The notes below the pieces were generated by a model. The model saw only the letters and a program-made list of their open reading frames with translations. It searched no databases and was not told where the DNA came from. A stretch of 64,000 nucleotides of DNA, from contig NZ_BAHE01000024.1 of NCBI RefSeq assembly GCF_000298235.1, positions 1 to 64,000 of the forward strand. Reading direction: 5' to 3'. The position numbers and the translations under genes were made by a program. Below, in pieces: positions 19,504 through 29,611 of the stretch. The first letter of the stretch is position 1, and each line of letters opens with the position of its first letter. The stretch is from Gordonia namibiensis NBRC 108229 (GTDB taxonomy: Bacteria > Actinomycetota > Actinomycetes > Mycobacteriales > Mycobacteriaceae).

Positions 19504-20169
19504 GTGAGTGAGAGCGCCCCCGCCGAAGCGACACCGACCACGACAGAGCTCGATCCGGACGACGACCGGGCCCTTCTCGCCGAAGCCGTCCGTTCCTGGA
19601 CGCGGATCGTCGCCTGGGTCCTGGCCGTCGGCGGCGCGATCGGGTTCGTGGCGTCCTTCGTGCTGACCGTCGAACGCATCGAGCTCTTCAAAAACCCCGA
19701 TTATGTGCCGTCATGCAACTTCAACCCGGTCCTGAGCTGCGGGTCGGTGATGGGCAAACCACAGGCCGCCCTGTTCGGGTTCCCGAACCCGTTGCTGGGC
19801 ATCGCCGGTTTCGCGGTGGTGGTCACCACCGGGGTGGCGATCCTCGCGGGTGCACGTCTCGCGGGCTGGTACTGGGCGGGACTGCAGGTCGGCGTGACCG
19901 CGGCGATGACCTTCATCTGTTGGCTGATCTATTCGAGCCTCTACTCGATCGGCGCGCTGTGCCCGTACTGCATGGTCGTGTGGGCGGTGACCCTGCCGAT
20001 CTTCGTGTTCGTCAGCGTGCGCAACCTCCACGCGAGCGGCCTGACCTCGCGATCCGGGGTGGCACTCGCGGTCGCCCGCAGTCACGCCCTGATCCTGGTG
20101 CTCTTCGTGGCGGTCGTGATCGTGCTCATCGCGGTGCGCTTCTGGTCGTACTGGTCGAGTCTGTACTGA
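19504..20169 (+). CDS. Vitamin K epoxide reductase (VKOR)-family membrane protein
   Basis: The 221-residue protein is a bacterial VKOR homologue that would reoxidise a periplasmic DsbA-like thiol oxidase using quinones. It has four or five membrane segments. The loop cysteines are in SCNFNPVLSCGS and the active-site CXXC is in GALCPYCMVVW; all four are present. I chose the GTG at 19504 because the family N-terminus follows it. No DsbA partner is fused or adjacent. The gene is divergent from the osmoprotectant operon, and repeat copy B starts directly at its stop codon. Confidence 0.9.
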   Translation: MSESAPAEATPTTTELDPDDDRALLAEAVRSWTRIVAWVLAVGGAIGFVASFVLTVERIELFKNPDYVPSCNFNPVLSCGSVMGKPQAALFGFPNPLLGIAGFAVVVTTGVAILAGARLAGWYWAGLQVGVTAAMTFICWLIYSSLYSIGALCPYCMVVWAVTLPIFVFVSVRNLHASGLTSRSGVALAVARSHALILVLFVAVVIVLIAVRFWSYWSSLY

Positions 20170-20300
20170 GGAAGCGCCCGGATCCCGACTGTCGAACCTC
20201 AACTCGACCGGCAGACTTCGATCGAAGTCTGCCGGTCGGGTTGACGTCGACCGGTAGTCAGGTGAGCGACGGTGTCTCACCAGGCCTTCGTGGCTCGTCG
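20168..20300 (+). repeat. ~130 bp palindromic repeat, copy B
   Basis: This is the second direct copy of the element at 15295-15425. Its central 46 bp inverted repeat (20199-20244, arms of 23) has a single mismatched pair, so the RNA would form a very long hairpin. The element begins within the VKOR stop codon and probably also terminates that gene. Confidence 0.85.
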
Positions 20301-20476
20301 ACTTCGATACGCTCCTTCGTCGCTTCTCAGCCCGGCGGCTTGCGCTCCTCGCACCTCAGGCATCGGACCTGGGTGCGTCACGCTCTTTCGGATCACGGAG
20401 CAGAGACGCTCGCACCTCAGGAGCGAGAATGGCGCAACATTCGTGATTCCGCGGCGTCTCGTCCTAGGCTTGGCGC
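20170..20476. other. Intergenic region (307 bp) with repeat copy B and related fragments
   Basis: No gene is supported here. After repeat copy B, the sequence continues with degenerate pieces of the same short interspersed family found at 15.1-15.6 kb (CTCGCACCTCAGG, TTTCGGATCACGGAGCAGAG). The promoter of the TetR gene should lie in the last ~60 bp. Confidence 0.6.
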
Positions 20477-21178
20477 ATGGCGATCGGACGTCCGGCGGAG
20501 GGTGCGGCCGAGGTGCAGCGCGCACCCCGGGCGCGGATGACCGGTGCGCAGCGTCGGTTACAGCTGATCGAGGTGGCGCGCGGACTGTTCGCCGAACGCG
20601 GTTACGAGGGGACCTCCATCGAGGAGATCGCGCAGCGCGCAGGTGTTTCCAAGCCGATCGTGTACGAACACTTCGGTGGCAAGGAAGGTCTCTACGCGGT
20701 CGTCGTCGATCGTGAGATGGAGACGCTGCTCGAGATGGTGACCGCGTCGCTGTCGAAGAACCGGTCGCTGTACCGCATTCAACAGGTCGCGCTCGCGTTG
20801 CTCACCTACATGGAGGAGCGCACGGACGGGTTCCGCATCCTCGTCCGCGGCGACAGCACCGCGTCGACCGGTGAAACGGCCACCTACTCAAGCCTTCTCA
20901 ACGATGCCGTGAGCCAGGTCGAACACATCCTGGCCGGCGACTTCGAACGCCGCGGCTTCGACCCGGCCCTCGCCCCGCTGTACGCGCAGGCCCTCGTGGG
21001 CATGGTGTCGTCGACTGCCCAGTGGTGGCTCGACGTCCGTGAACCGTCGAAGGAGGTCGTCGCCGCCCACCTGGTGAACCTCTGCTGGAACGGGCTGACC
21101 CGCCTCGACCCGTCACCGGATCTCGTCGGCCCCGACTACGTCGAACCCCTCGAGCGGACGACGGCCGAGGACGGTTAG
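20477..21178 (+). CDS. TetR-family regulator (Rv1019 orthologue by position)
   Basis: The 233-residue product has an N-terminal TetR helix-turn-helix (ARGLFAERGYEGTSIEEIAQ followed by RAGVSKPIVYEHFGGKEGLY). A helical ligand-binding domain follows, with GDFERRGFDPALAPLYAQAL and WWLDVREPSKEVVAAHLVNL. A TetR gene occupies this place upstream of mfd in M. tuberculosis (Rv1019), so it is probably the orthologue, though here three genes are inserted before mfd. Its stop overlaps the convergent dioxygenase gene by 4 bp. Ligand and targets are unknown. Confidence 0.92.
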   Translation: MAIGRPAEGAAEVQRAPRARMTGAQRRLQLIEVARGLFAERGYEGTSIEEIAQRAGVSKPIVYEHFGGKEGLYAVVVDREMETLLEMVTASLSKNRSLYRIQQVALALLTYMEERTDGFRILVRGDSTASTGETATYSSLLNDAVSQVEHILAGDFERRGFDPALAPLYAQALVGMVSSTAQWWLDVREPSKEVVAAHLVNLCWNGLTRLDPSPDLVGPDYVEPLERTTAEDG

Positions 21179-21975
21179 GCGAGCACCAGGCTTCGCTTGG
21201 AGAGTCCCATCCAGAACCCGTCGATGACCTGATCCGGGCGCTGTTCGGCGTCGTCGCTCGCGCCGAGCGCGACGAACAGCGGCGCGAAGTGTTCGATCGT
21301 CGGATGTGCGTACGGCATGCCGGGTGCGGTCTGCCGAAAGCGGATGAGCGACTCCACATCTCCGGCGGCGAATCGTTCGGCGGCCCAGGCGTCGAATTCG
21401 GCCGACCAGCTCGGCGGAGCCGCCTCGGGCCGCCAGTCGCGCAGGAACGGCAGGCCGTGGGTGGTGAAGCCGGATCCGATGATCAGCACGCCCTCGTCAC
21501 GCAACGGCTTGAGGCGTCGACCCAGTTCGAGCAACCGCTCGGGGTCGAGGGTCGGCAGGGAGATCTGCAGGACCGGGATGTCCGCCTCGGGATACATGAC
21601 GGTCATCGGCACGTAGGCGCCGTGGTCGAGGCGACGGTCGGGGTCATGGGCGATCGGCTCGCCGTCGGGCATCATCGCGGCGACGCGTCGGGCCAGGTCC
21701 GGGGCGCCCGGCGACCGGTACTGGACGCGGTAGTACTTCTCCGGAAAGCCGCCGAAGTCGTAGGTCAGCGGGGTCCGGGGGTCGGTGGAGCCGATGGTCA
21801 GGGGCGCCGCCTCCCAGTGTGCGGACACGATGAGGATCGCCGTCGGACGGGCGAGCTCGCCGGCGAGGTTCTCCAGCTGGTGCACCCAGGTGGGACTGTC
21901 GACGAGCGGCGGTGCGCCGTGGGACAGGAAGAGCGCGGGCGGCCGGGCGGGGGAGTTCGAGCTGAGCACGCCCAA
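21175..21975 (-). CDS. LigB/DODA-type extradiol dioxygenase family protein
   Basis: The 266-residue product belongs to the YgiD/4,5-DOPA extradiol dioxygenase group. Metal-binding histidines are visible in FLSHGAPP, VSAHWE, DHGAYVPM and GFTTHGLP. Many bacterial members act on unknown catecholic substrates. It is convergent with the TetR gene (4 bp overlap) and divergent from the antiporter. It is unrelated to the intradiol CatA at 2.8 kb, and there is no neighbouring meta-cleavage pathway. Confidence 0.88.
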   Translation of the reverse strand: MGVLSSNSPARPPALFLSHGAPPLVDSPTWVHQLENLAGELARPTAILIVSAHWEAAPLTIGSTDPRTPLTYDFGGFPEKYYRVQYRSPGAPDLARRVAAMMPDGEPIAHDPDRRLDHGAYVPMTVMYPEADIPVLQISLPTLDPERLLELGRRLKPLRDEGVLIIGSGFTTHGLPFLRDWRPEAAPPSWSAEFDAWAAERFAAGDVESLIRFRQTAPGMPYAHPTIEHFAPLFVALGASDDAEQRPDQVIDGFWMGLSKRSLVLA

Positions 21976-22124
21976 TCATAACCGGACTGTGGTCCGTTTT
22001 GTTTCCGAGGGCCGCGAAGGGGACGTGATCGGCGTGGCCGCCCACGTCGTCCAGCGTGCGGCGATAACGTTCCAGACATCCCCGGCGGCGGCTCGCGGCC
22101 CAGAGCGGAAGGGACTCCCGGCAC

Positions 22125-23708
22125 GTGGAGACAGTCGGCATCTATCTCGTCGTCATCTTCGGATGCGGCTTCCTGGCGCGACTGGTCCGGCTGCCGACGC
22201 TGGTCGGATATCTGGCGGCAGGCTTCATCCTGCACGCGCCGGGCATCGACGACCTGCCGATCATCGACACCCTCGCGGATCTGGGCGTGACGATCCTGCT
22301 GTTCACCATCGGTCTCAAACTCGACCTGCGGATGCTCTACCGGCGCGAGGTCTTCCTCACCACCGGACTCAATCTCGCGGTGCTCCTCGGCCTCACCACC
22401 GGCTTTCTCGGACTGCTGTCGACGCTCGGCGTGCAGATGCTGATGGGTGAGAGTTGGAAGACGCTCGCCCTTCTCGGTTTCGCACTGTCGTTCTCGAGCA
22501 CCGTCTTCGTGGTCCAGGTCCTCGACGAGCGCTCGGAGTCCCACTCCCTCTACGGCCGAATCGCCATCGGCATCCTGGTTCTCCAGGACGTCGTCGCGGT
22601 CGTCTACCTCACCGCGATGAGTGGGGAACCGCCCAGTCCGTGGGCATTCGCACTGCTACTCCTCGTCCCCGGCGCGTACATCGTCCGTCGACTCTGGAAC
22701 CGCCTCGGGCACGGCGAACTCCAGACTCTCTTCGGCGTCACCATGGCGCTCGTGCCGGGGTACTGGCTGTTCGAATCCGTCGGCATCAAAGGCGACTTCG
22801 GCGCGATGGTGATCGGCGTGCTGCTGGCCTCGCATCCGCGTGCCGGCGAGTTGTCCCGCACCCTGTTCGGACTCCGTGAACTGCTTCTGGTGGGCTTCTT
22901 CGTCTCGATCGGTCTCCACGTCACGCCGACCCTCGACACGGTGATCCTCGGCCTGGTCCTCGTGGTCCTCCTGCCGCTCGAGGCGGCGCTGTTCACCTTC
23001 GTGCTGGCCATGTTCGGCCTGCGCCGGCGCACCTCGATCCTGGCCGGTCTCGCGCTGGCGAACTTCTCCGAGTTCGGGCTCATCGTCATCTCCAACGGGG
23101 TGAGCAACGACCTGGTCGACGACGACTGGCTGGTGGTCACCTCCGTCGCGGTCGCCGCGAGCTTCGTGTTCTCGACCCTCGTCAACCGTCGCGGCTCCAA
23201 CCTGGTGGCCCGGCTCTCGGCATACGTCCCGAGAACGGCGGCCGCGAGCGCCCATCCCGATGACGCGGCGATCGACCTGTCGCCCGCCCGTGCGGTCGTC
23301 TTCGGTCTCGGCCGGGTCGGCAGTTCGGTCTACAACCGTCTGGTCGACGAGTACGGGCTGGACGTCGTCGGCGTCGAGAACGACCCGCTCAAGGTGGCGA
23401 ACCTGCGCGGGCGAGGATTTCGCGTGATCGAGGCGGACGCGACCGAGACGGGCTTCTGGGAACGGTGCGAAGGAGTCTCCGACCTCGACATCCTCGTGAT
23501 GGCCATGCCGTTCCACGGGTCCAATCTGGTGGCCCTCGACCGGGTGGAGGAACGGGACTTCGACGGCACCATCGCCGTCGTCGCCCAGTACGACGACGAA
23601 CGCGACGAACTGCTCGGCCGCGGCGCCGACGTCGCCTTCCACATCTACGAGGGCACCGGCGTCGGTCTGGCCGACGCCGCCGCCGAGGCCGCGGGACTCG
23701 ACCGCTGA
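22125..23708 (+). CDS. Kef-type cation:proton antiporter with RCK/TrkA-N domain
   Basis: The 527-residue product is a CPA2-family antiporter. About 360 N-terminal residues form roughly 12 membrane segments, with the conserved GDFGAMVIGVLLAS region. A cytosolic TrkA-N/RCK domain begins near residue 388 with the nucleotide-binding VVFGLGRVGSSVYNRL. It would exchange K+ or Na+ for protons and be gated by NAD(H) or similar. The GTG start at 22125 follows GGAAGGGA. It stands alone between divergent and convergent neighbours, 7 bp from the end of the GNAT gene. Confidence 0.92.
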   Translation: METVGIYLVVIFGCGFLARLVRLPTLVGYLAAGFILHAPGIDDLPIIDTLADLGVTILLFTIGLKLDLRMLYRREVFLTTGLNLAVLLGLTTGFLGLLSTLGVQMLMGESWKTLALLGFALSFSSTVFVVQVLDERSESHSLYGRIAIGILVLQDVVAVVYLTAMSGEPPSPWAFALLLLVPGAYIVRRLWNRLGHGELQTLFGVTMALVPGYWLFESVGIKGDFGAMVIGVLLASHPRAGELSRTLFGLRELLLVGFFVSIGLHVTPTLDTVILGLVLVVLLPLEAALFTFVLAMFGLRRRTSILAGLALANFSEFGLIVISNGVSNDLVDDDWLVVTSVAVAASFVFSTLVNRRGSNLVARLSAYVPRTAAASAHPDDAAIDLSPARAVVFGLGRVGSSVYNRLVDEYGLDVVGVENDPLKVANLRGRGFRVIEADATETGFWERCEGVSDLDILVMAMPFHGSNLVALDRVEERDFDGTIAVVAQYDDERDELLGRGADVAFHIYEGTGVGLADAAAEAAGLDR

Positions 23709-23715
23709 GACCTGA

Positions 23716-24273
23716 CTACGAGGAGTGTTCCCAGAGGTCTTTCTGCATGTACACGCAGTCGATCCACTGGTCGGCCTTGAGGCCGATCGACCGCAGGCGC
23801 CCGACCTCGGTGAACCCGAACCGCGAGTGCAGGGCGATGGATCCCGCCCCACCGGTGGCCGCGATGACCGCGACGATCTGACGCACGTTGTCGCGGTTCG
23901 CGCGGTCGAGCATCCCGGCCATCAGTGCCGACCCGACACCGCGACCGCCGTAGCCCGGACGGACGTAGATCGAGTCCTCGGTGGACCGGTCGTACGCCGG
24001 CATCCCGCGGAACGTGCCGAGGTAGGCGTAACCGACGATCCGTTCGGTGCTCGTCTCGTCGAGTGTTCGTGCCACCACGAACGGCCGCCCGGCGCCGGTG
24101 ATCGCCGCGTACTTGGCGTGCCACTGGTCGAGCGTGGGCGCGACGTAGTCGAAGGTCGCGACGGTGTTCTGCACGTAGTGCGCATAGATCTCGGCGACCG
24201 CCTCGAGATCGTCGATGGTGGCGTCGGACACCTGGACCCCGGCGGCGTCGACCACGGATTCGGGCTCGGTCAT
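23716..24273 (-). CDS. GNAT acetyltransferase, phosphinothricin-acetyltransferase-like
   Basis: The 185-residue product is a GNAT-fold N-acetyltransferase resembling the Pat/Bar/YwnH group. [18 protein letters not shown] is the typical N-terminal block, [14 protein letters not shown] the acetyl-CoA pyrophosphate-binding loop, and [17 protein letters not shown] the C-terminal block. These enzymes acetylate phosphinothricin, methionine sulfoximine/sulfone or similar amino acids. It is divergent from mfd with 70 bp between the starts. The exact substrate is unassigned. Confidence 0.9.
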   Translation of the reverse strand: MTEPESVVDAAGVQVSDATIDDLEAVAEIYAHYVQNTVATFDYVAPTLDQWHAKYAAITGAGRPFVVARTLDETSTERIVGYAYLGTFRGMPAYDRSTEDSIYVRPGYGGRGVGSALMAGMLDRANRDNVRQIVAVIAATGGAGSIALHSRFGFTEVGRLRSIGLKADQWIDCVYMQKDLWEHSS

Positions 24274-24343
24274 GCGGATGAGATTAGGCGAGCGTGGTCG
24301 CCCGACTCCACTGCTGTCATCGGGGCCCAATACAATCGAGCGA

Positions 24344-27300
24344 GTGTCGACGCCCCGTGCCCTGTCCGGTCTGGCCGCGCTCGCGTGTGCGGACAAATCC
24401 TTCCGCGAGGTGCACGAACGCCGTGCCGAACGTCGCCTCGACATCACCGCGCCCGACGCGGCCCGGCCGTTCCTCGTCTCCTGTCTGGCCGCCGGCTCCG
24501 ACGCCCCGCTGCTGGTCGTCTCGGCCAACGGTCGTGAGGCCGACGACCTGACGGCCGAGCTGGCCGAACTTCTCGACGATCCCGATGCGGTGGCGCAGTT
24601 CCCCTCGTGGGAGACCCTTCCGCACGAGCGGCTGTCGCCGAGCGCGGACACCGTCGGCCAGCGCCTCGCGGTTCTGCACCGTCTCGCCAATCCCGGTGAC
24701 AACCCGCTGCGAGTCGTGGTCACCACGGTCCGCTCGCTCGTACAGCCGATGGCCCCGGGCCTCGGCGAGGTCGCCACCGTCACCCTGCGCGAGGGCATCG
24801 AGGTCGACTTCGACGGTCTGCTCGCCCAGCTCGTCGAGATGGCGTACGAACGCGTGGACATGGTCGGACGTCGTGGCGAGTTCGCGGTCCGCGGCGGCAT
24901 CCTCGACGTCTTCCCGACGACCGCCGACCATCCGGTCCGCGTCGAGTTCTGGGGCGACGAGATCACCGAGATCCGGGCGTTCTCGGTCGCCGATCAGCGC
25001 AGCCAGCCCGAGGTCGACGCCTCCGAGGTTCGCATCCACCCGGGTCGCGAACTGCTGCTGACAGAGAAGGTACGTACGCGCGCAAGCGATCTCGCGGCGG
25101 AGAACCCTGACGACACCGCCCTCAACGAGATGCTCGGCAAACTGGCCGAGGGCATTCCCGTGGAGGGGATGGAAGCACTCATCCCGGCGCTCGTGGACGG
25201 CGAGATGCAACTCCTCACCGAAGTCGTCCCCGACGGGACGCGGGTGCTCATCCTCGACCCCGAGAAGGTCCGGACCCGGGCCGCGGACCTGTCCAAGACC
25301 GGTGCGGAGTTCCTCGAGGCGTCCTGGTCGGCCGCGGCGATGGGTGCGAACGCACCGATCGACCCGCGATCGGGGACCGGCATCGACCTGCAGGCCAGCG
25401 CCTACCGCTCGCTCGGCGACGTGCGCGAGGCGACGCTTCAGGCCAAGCGACCCTGGTGGACGCTGTCACCGCTGTCCACCGGCAGCGGGAACGAACTCGA
25501 ACTCGACCTCGCCCCCGGACCCGCGCCGCGCGGCGACGAGCGCGAGATCGCGGCCACCTTCGCCCAGCTGCGGGCCCACGTGTCCGACGGCAAGACCGCC
25601 GCCATCGTCGTCACCGGCAAGGGCACCGCCCAGCGCGTCGGCGAACGACTGTCCGAGGCCGAGGTCCCGTATGTCATCGCCGAGCCGGGGCATCGTCCCG
25701 AGCCGGGCGAGGTCGCGGTCTTCGGTGCCACGCTGCGTAACGGAATCGTCTGTGCCGATGCCGGACTCGTGGTGGTCACCGAGGCAGATCTCACCGGTAC
25801 CCGCGTCGCGAACGTCCGAGACGGTCGCAAACTCCCGGCCAAGCGCCGCAACCAGGTCGACCCGCTGGCCCTGACCGCCGGCGACCTCGTCGTGCACGAC
25901 CAGCACGGCATCGGCAAGTTCGTCGAGATGATCGAACGCACCGTCTCGGGTGCACGGCGCGAGTACCTGGTCCTCGAATATGCGTCGAGCAAACGCGGTC
26001 AGCCGGCCGACCGGTTGTACGTGCCGATGGACGCACTCGACCAGCTGTCCCGGTACGTCGGCGGCGAACAACCGTCGTTGTCCAAGCTCGGCGGGTCGGA
26101 CTGGCAGAACACCAAGCGCAAGGCGCGCAAGGCCGTTCGCGAGATCGCCGGTGAGCTCGTGCAGCTCTACGCCGCGCGCCACGCCGCCCCGGGACACGCC
26201 TTCGGGCCGGACACCCCGTGGCAGCAGGAGATGGAAGACGCCTTCGACTTCACCGAGACGATCGATCAGCTGACCGTCATCGCCGAGGTCAAGGCCGATA
26301 TGGAACGTCCGGTCCCGATGGACCGCGTCATCGTCGGCGATGTCGGCTACGGCAAGACCGAGATCGCCGTGCGCGCCGCGTTCAAGGCCGTGCAGGACGG
26401 CAAGCAGGTCGCCGTCCTCGTGCCGACGACCATTCTCGCGCAACAGCATCTGCAGACGTTCACCGAGCGGATGAGTGGTTTCCCGGTGCGGGTGCGCGGG
26501 CTGTCGCGCTTCACCGACCCCAAGGAATCCCGCGAGATCACCGAGGCCATGGCCAAGGGTGAGGTCGACATCGTCATCGGCACCCACCGCCTTCTGCAGA
26601 CCGGTGTCACCTGGAAAGACCTCGGTCTCGTGATCGTCGACGAGGAACAGCGTTTCGGCGTCGAACACAAAGAGCACATCAAGTCGCTGCGTACGCACGT
26701 CGACGTGCTGACGATGTCGGCGACGCCGATCCCGCGCACCCTGGAGATGTCGATGGCCGGCATCCGCGAGATGTCGACGATCCTCACCCCGCCGGAGGAG
26801 CGCCACCCGGTGCTCACCTACGTCGGCGCCTACGCGCCGAAACAGGTCGCCGCCGCGATCCGCCGTGAGTTGCTCCGCGACGGCCAGGTGTTCTACGTGC
26901 ACAACCGGGTCTCGACCATCGACAAGACGGCCAAGGACATCGCCGCGATGGTCCCCGAGGCGAGAGTCGTTGTCGCCCATGGCCAGATGGGTGAGGATCA
27001 GCTGGAGCGCACGGTCTCGGGATTCTGGAACCGCGAATACGACGTGCTCGTCTGTACGACCATCATCGAGACCGGTCTCGACATCTCCAACGCCAACACC
27101 CTCATCGTCGACCGCGCCGAGAACCTCGGTCTCTCACAGCTCCATCAGCTGCGCGGACGCGTCGGCCGTAGTCGCGAACGCGGTTACGCCTACCTGCTCT
27201 ACAGTCCGGACCGGCCGCTGACCGAGACCGCCTACGACCGGCTTGCGACGATCGCCCAGAACAACGAGCTCGGCGCCGGTATGGCCGTGGCACTCAAGGA

Positions 27301-27919
27301 TCTCGAATTGCGCGGCGCCGGAAACGTTCTCGGTGCCGAACAGTCCGGCCACGTCGCGGGCGTCGGTTTCGACCTCTACGTGCGGCTCGTCGGCGAGGCC
27401 GTCGAGGCGTATCGCGCTGCCGCCGACGGCAAACCCGTTGAGACCCAGGAGACCGGGGAAGTGCGGATCGACCTTCCGGTGGACGCGCACATCCCGGTCG
27501 AGTACGTCGACTCCGACCGTCTCCGTCTGGAGGCGTACCGCAAGCTGGCGTCGGCCACCGACGACGCCGCGGTCGACGCCGTGCTCGTCGAGCTCAACGA
27601 CCGCTATGGTCCGCCGCCGGTCGAGACGACGCGTCTGGCGTCGATCGCCCGTCTGCGTCTGCGGTGCCGCGAACGCGGCATCACCGAGATCGGACTCGCC
27701 GGGCAGGGAGTCAAGATCTCGCCGCTGCCGCTCCTCGACAGCGAGCAGGTGCGTCTCCGCAGGCTCTACTCCTCGGCGACCTACCGCGCGACGACGTCGC
27801 TGGTCACGCTCCCGATCCCGCGGACCGGGGGAGTGGGATCGGCCCGTCTACGCGACGACGAGCTCATCGAGTACCTCACGACGTTCTTGACGCAGCTGAA
27901 GCCGGAGCCGAACGGCTGA
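24344..27919 (+). CDS. mfd: Transcription-repair coupling factor
   Basis: This 1191-residue protein is a full-length Mfd, which removes stalled RNA polymerase and recruits UvrA. The N-terminal UvrB-like part includes [14 protein letters not shown]. The RNA-polymerase-interacting domain contains [19 protein letters not shown]. The SF2 translocase carries Walker [10 protein letters not shown] (about residue 665) and Walker B VDEEQRFG (about 764). [14 protein letters not shown] is the conserved helicase motif VI region. I chose the GTG at 24344 because the family N-terminus follows it. mazG lies 88 bp downstream, as in M. tuberculosis (Rv1020-Rv1021). Confidence 0.97.
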   Translation: MSTPRALSGLAALACADKSFREVHERRAERRLDITAPDAARPFLVSCLAAGSDAPLLVVSANGREADDLTAELAELLDDPDAVAQFPSWETLPHERLSPSADTVGQRLAVLHRLANPGDNPLRVVVTTVRSLVQPMAPGLGEVATVTLREGIEVDFDGLLAQLVEMAYERVDMVGRRGEFAVRGGILDVFPTTADHPVRVEFWGDEITEIRAFSVADQRSQPEVDASEVRIHPGRELLLTEKVRTRASDLAAENPDDTALNEMLGKLAEGIPVEGMEALIPALVDGEMQLLTEVVPDGTRVLILDPEKVRTRAADLSKTGAEFLEASWSAAAMGANAPIDPRSGTGIDLQASAYRSLGDVREATLQAKRPWWTLSPLSTGSGNELELDLAPGPAPRGDEREIAATFAQLRAHVSDGKTAAIVVTGKGTAQRVGERLSEAEVPYVIAEPGHRPEPGEVAVFGATLRNGIVCADAGLVVVTEADLTGTRVANVRDGRKLPAKRRNQVDPLALTAGDLVVHDQHGIGKFVEMIERTVSGARREYLVLEYASSKRGQPADRLYVPMDALDQLSRYVGGEQPSLSKLGGSDWQNTKRKARKAVREIAGELVQLYAARHAAPGHAFGPDTPWQQEMEDAFDFTETIDQLTVIAEVKADMERPVPMDRVIVGDVGYGKTEIAVRAAFKAVQDGKQVAVLVPTTILAQQHLQTFTERMSGFPVRVRGLSRFTDPKESREITEAMAKGEVDIVIGTHRLLQTGVTWKDLGLVIVDEEQRFGVEHKEHIKSLRTHVDVLTMSATPIPRTLEMSMAGIREMSTILTPPEERHPVLTYVGAYAPKQVAAAIRRELLRDGQVFYVHNRVSTIDKTAKDIAAMVPEARVVVAHGQMGEDQLERTVSGFWNREYDVLVCTTIIETGLDISNANTLIVDRAENLGLSQLHQLRGRVGRSRERGYAYLLYSPDRPLTETAYDRLATIAQNNELGAGMAVALKDLELRGAGNVLGAEQSGHVAGVGFDLYVRLVGEAVEAYRAAADGKPVETQETGEVRIDLPVDAHIPVEYVDSDRLRLEAYRKLASATDDAAVDAVLVELNDRYGPPPVETTRLASIARLRLRCRERGITEIGLAGQGVKISPLPLLDSEQVRLRRLYSSATYRATTSLVTLPIPRTGGVGSARLRDDELIEYLTTFLTQLKPEPNG

Positions 27920-28007
27920 ACCGGTTGTCGGCGATGCGGGCGGGCGTCGACGGGTTCGGGGGTTAGGTTGATGGACAACAGGGGGGTCGAGAAAGGGCGT
28001 ACGACGC

Positions 28008-28913
28008 ATGACGGTGGTGCTGCTGGACCCGGCACGGCCCGACCTGATCCCCATCCGGGCCCGCGCGTGGCTCACGGGACCGGTGAAGGTCACCGAGGAC
28101 GTGCCCGCCAGTCTCCTGTGGGAGTTCGACCATGTCGACGCGGTGTTCGACGAGGTGCTCGCTGAGACGCCCGTCGACTCCGTACTGGTGAGCACCGACG
28201 CCGATCACCCACTCGTCCGCGCCCGCCTCGCGCGCGGTGAGCAGGTCATCACCGCGGCGAAGGTCTCGGGGATGGCCCTGCTCGACTCCGTCGCCCTCAT
28301 GGACACCTTGCGCCGCAACGGCCCGTGGGAGAGCACCCAGACCCATCACTCGCTGCGTCGCTACCTCCTCGAGGAGGTCTACGAGCTGCTCGACGCCATC
28401 GAGGCCGGCGACCAGATCGAGCTGAAGGAAGAGCTCGGCGACCTGTTGCTGCAGGTGCTCTTCCACGCGCGCATCGCCGCCGACGATCCCGAGGCGCCGT
28501 TCGACATCGACGACGTCGCCCGCAGCTTCAACTCCAAGGTGATGGGCCGTACCCCCGGCGTGCTGTCCGGTGCCCACGCCGACCTCGAGACCCAGATCCG
28601 CGAGTGGGAGGAACGCAAGGCCGCGGAGAAGAAGCGCGGCTCCGTCCTCGACGGCGTCGCGACGACGCAGCCGTCGCTGGCCCTGCTGCAGAAGATCCTC
28701 GAACGACTCACCGCCGCGTCGTATCCGGTGGACACCATCCCGGCCGAGACGTGGACCGTCACCGTCACGGCCGGCGACGACAGCATCGAGGCGCAGGCCC
28801 GGGACAAGGCCCTTGCCCTCATGGCGTCGGTCCGCGAGGCCGAGGGTCGCGCGAAAGAGCGTGGCATCGAACTGAATTCGCGCGAGGCCTGGGAGAGTGT
28901 GCTCGCGGACTGA
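28008..28913 (+). CDS. mazG: Nucleoside triphosphate pyrophosphohydrolase MazG
   Basis: The 301-residue product is the actinobacterial MazG, a house-cleaning NTP pyrophosphatase that removes oxidised or non-canonical nucleotides. An N-terminal ~90-residue extension precedes the MazG domain, as in the mycobacterial protein. The domain has THHSLRRYLLEEVYELLDAI and the metal-binding ELKEELGDLLLQVLFH (EExxE...ExxD pattern). It is downstream of mfd in the conserved order. A strong hairpin follows the stop. Confidence 0.95.
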   Translation: MTVVLLDPARPDLIPIRARAWLTGPVKVTEDVPASLLWEFDHVDAVFDEVLAETPVDSVLVSTDADHPLVRARLARGEQVITAAKVSGMALLDSVALMDTLRRNGPWESTQTHHSLRRYLLEEVYELLDAIEAGDQIELKEELGDLLLQVLFHARIAADDPEAPFDIDDVARSFNSKVMGRTPGVLSGAHADLETQIREWEERKAAEKKRGSVLDGVATTQPSLALLQKILERLTAASYPVDTIPAETWTVTVTAGDDSIEAQARDKALALMASVREAEGRAKERGIELNSREAWESVLAD

Positions 28914-28921
28914 TGGTTTTC

Positions 28922-28980
28922 GCTCACCGAATCCGTTCCCGCTCACGTAAATTGGGTGAGCGCGAACGGATTTCGTGAGC
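28922..28980 (+). terminator. Nested hairpin terminator after mazG
   Basis: GCTCAC (28922-28927) pairs with 28975-28980 and the inner GCTCAC (28941-28946) pairs with 28956-28961. GAATCCGTT and AACGGATTT largely pair between them. The structure starts 9 bp after the mazG stop. Confidence 0.7.
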
Positions 28981-29096
28981 GCCGCGCGTGGCGTACTACC
29001 GGGACGTCACTGCGGTGCGCATGACCCGCAGGGCCTCGGCCTCCTCGACGCCTCCGATGGCTCGCGTCAGGAACCCTTGCTGTGATGCGTTCTCGC

Positions 29097-29461
29097 TCAT
29101 GCGCTCATCTCTACTCTGGTTCCGATGTCGGACGCGAGGGCGGCGTCGACGAGGAGGCGGGCGGTCACGAGATCCTGCAGGCCGATGCCCACGGAGTTGA
29201 ACAGGGTGATGTCGTCGTCGCTGCGTCGGCCGAGTCGGGGATCGACGATCACGTCCCCCAACTCGACGGTGACGGCGTCCTCGGCCAGGTGTCCTTCGGA
29301 GACCGCGAGCAGGACGTCTCCCGACTTGGCCAGCGCGGTGGCGCGACCGTCGACGACGAGTCGGCCCGTGCCCATGCCGGGCCCGTCGATCTCACGGGTG
29401 TGCTCGACGGCGAGGGTGCCCGCCCCGACGAGGCCGAGGGTCGAACTCGTCGGTGCACCTC
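29097..29461 (-). pseudogene. C-terminal remnant of an ornithine cyclodeaminase/mu-crystallin family gene
   Basis: The frame encodes about 120 residues matching only the C-terminal third of the ornithine cyclodeaminase family. The hallmark RRSDDDITLFNSVGIGLQDL and the following ARLLVDAAL are clear, and VELGDVIVDPRLG precedes them. A stop codon in the same frame just upstream (about 29462-29464) and loss of the N-terminal substrate domain and Rossmann start show the gene is 5'-truncated. A downstream ATG at 29375 could still start a 92-residue piece. The break lies next to an inverted-repeat stretch at 29.48-29.61 kb. It probably no longer has activity. Confidence 0.72.
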
Positions 29462-29479
29462 ACCAAAAGCCGCCGACGG

Positions 29480-29611
29480 GGTGGGGCCTGAGGGCGGACC
29501 CGACTTCCCGCTTGCCGATTTTCTTCCCGCGGGCCGGTTTCCTTCCAGCGTGTCAGGTCTGGCCAGCGGGAAGGAGTTGTGCGGGCGGGAAGGAAACCCG
29601 CACGCGGGAAC
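29480..29611. repeat. Inverted-repeat stretch between the OCD remnant and efeB
   Basis: TTTCCTTCC near 29539-29547 pairs with GGAAGGAAA near 29588-29596. CTTCCCGC and its complement GCGGGAAG occur several times, allowing alternative hairpins. It may terminate the efe operon transcript and could mark the deletion end that truncated the cyclodeaminase gene. Confidence 0.5.

Noticed and set aside
25466-26980. A 504-codon open frame on the minus strand inside mfd
   Set aside because: It lies wholly opposite the Mfd coding sequence and has shadow-frame composition.
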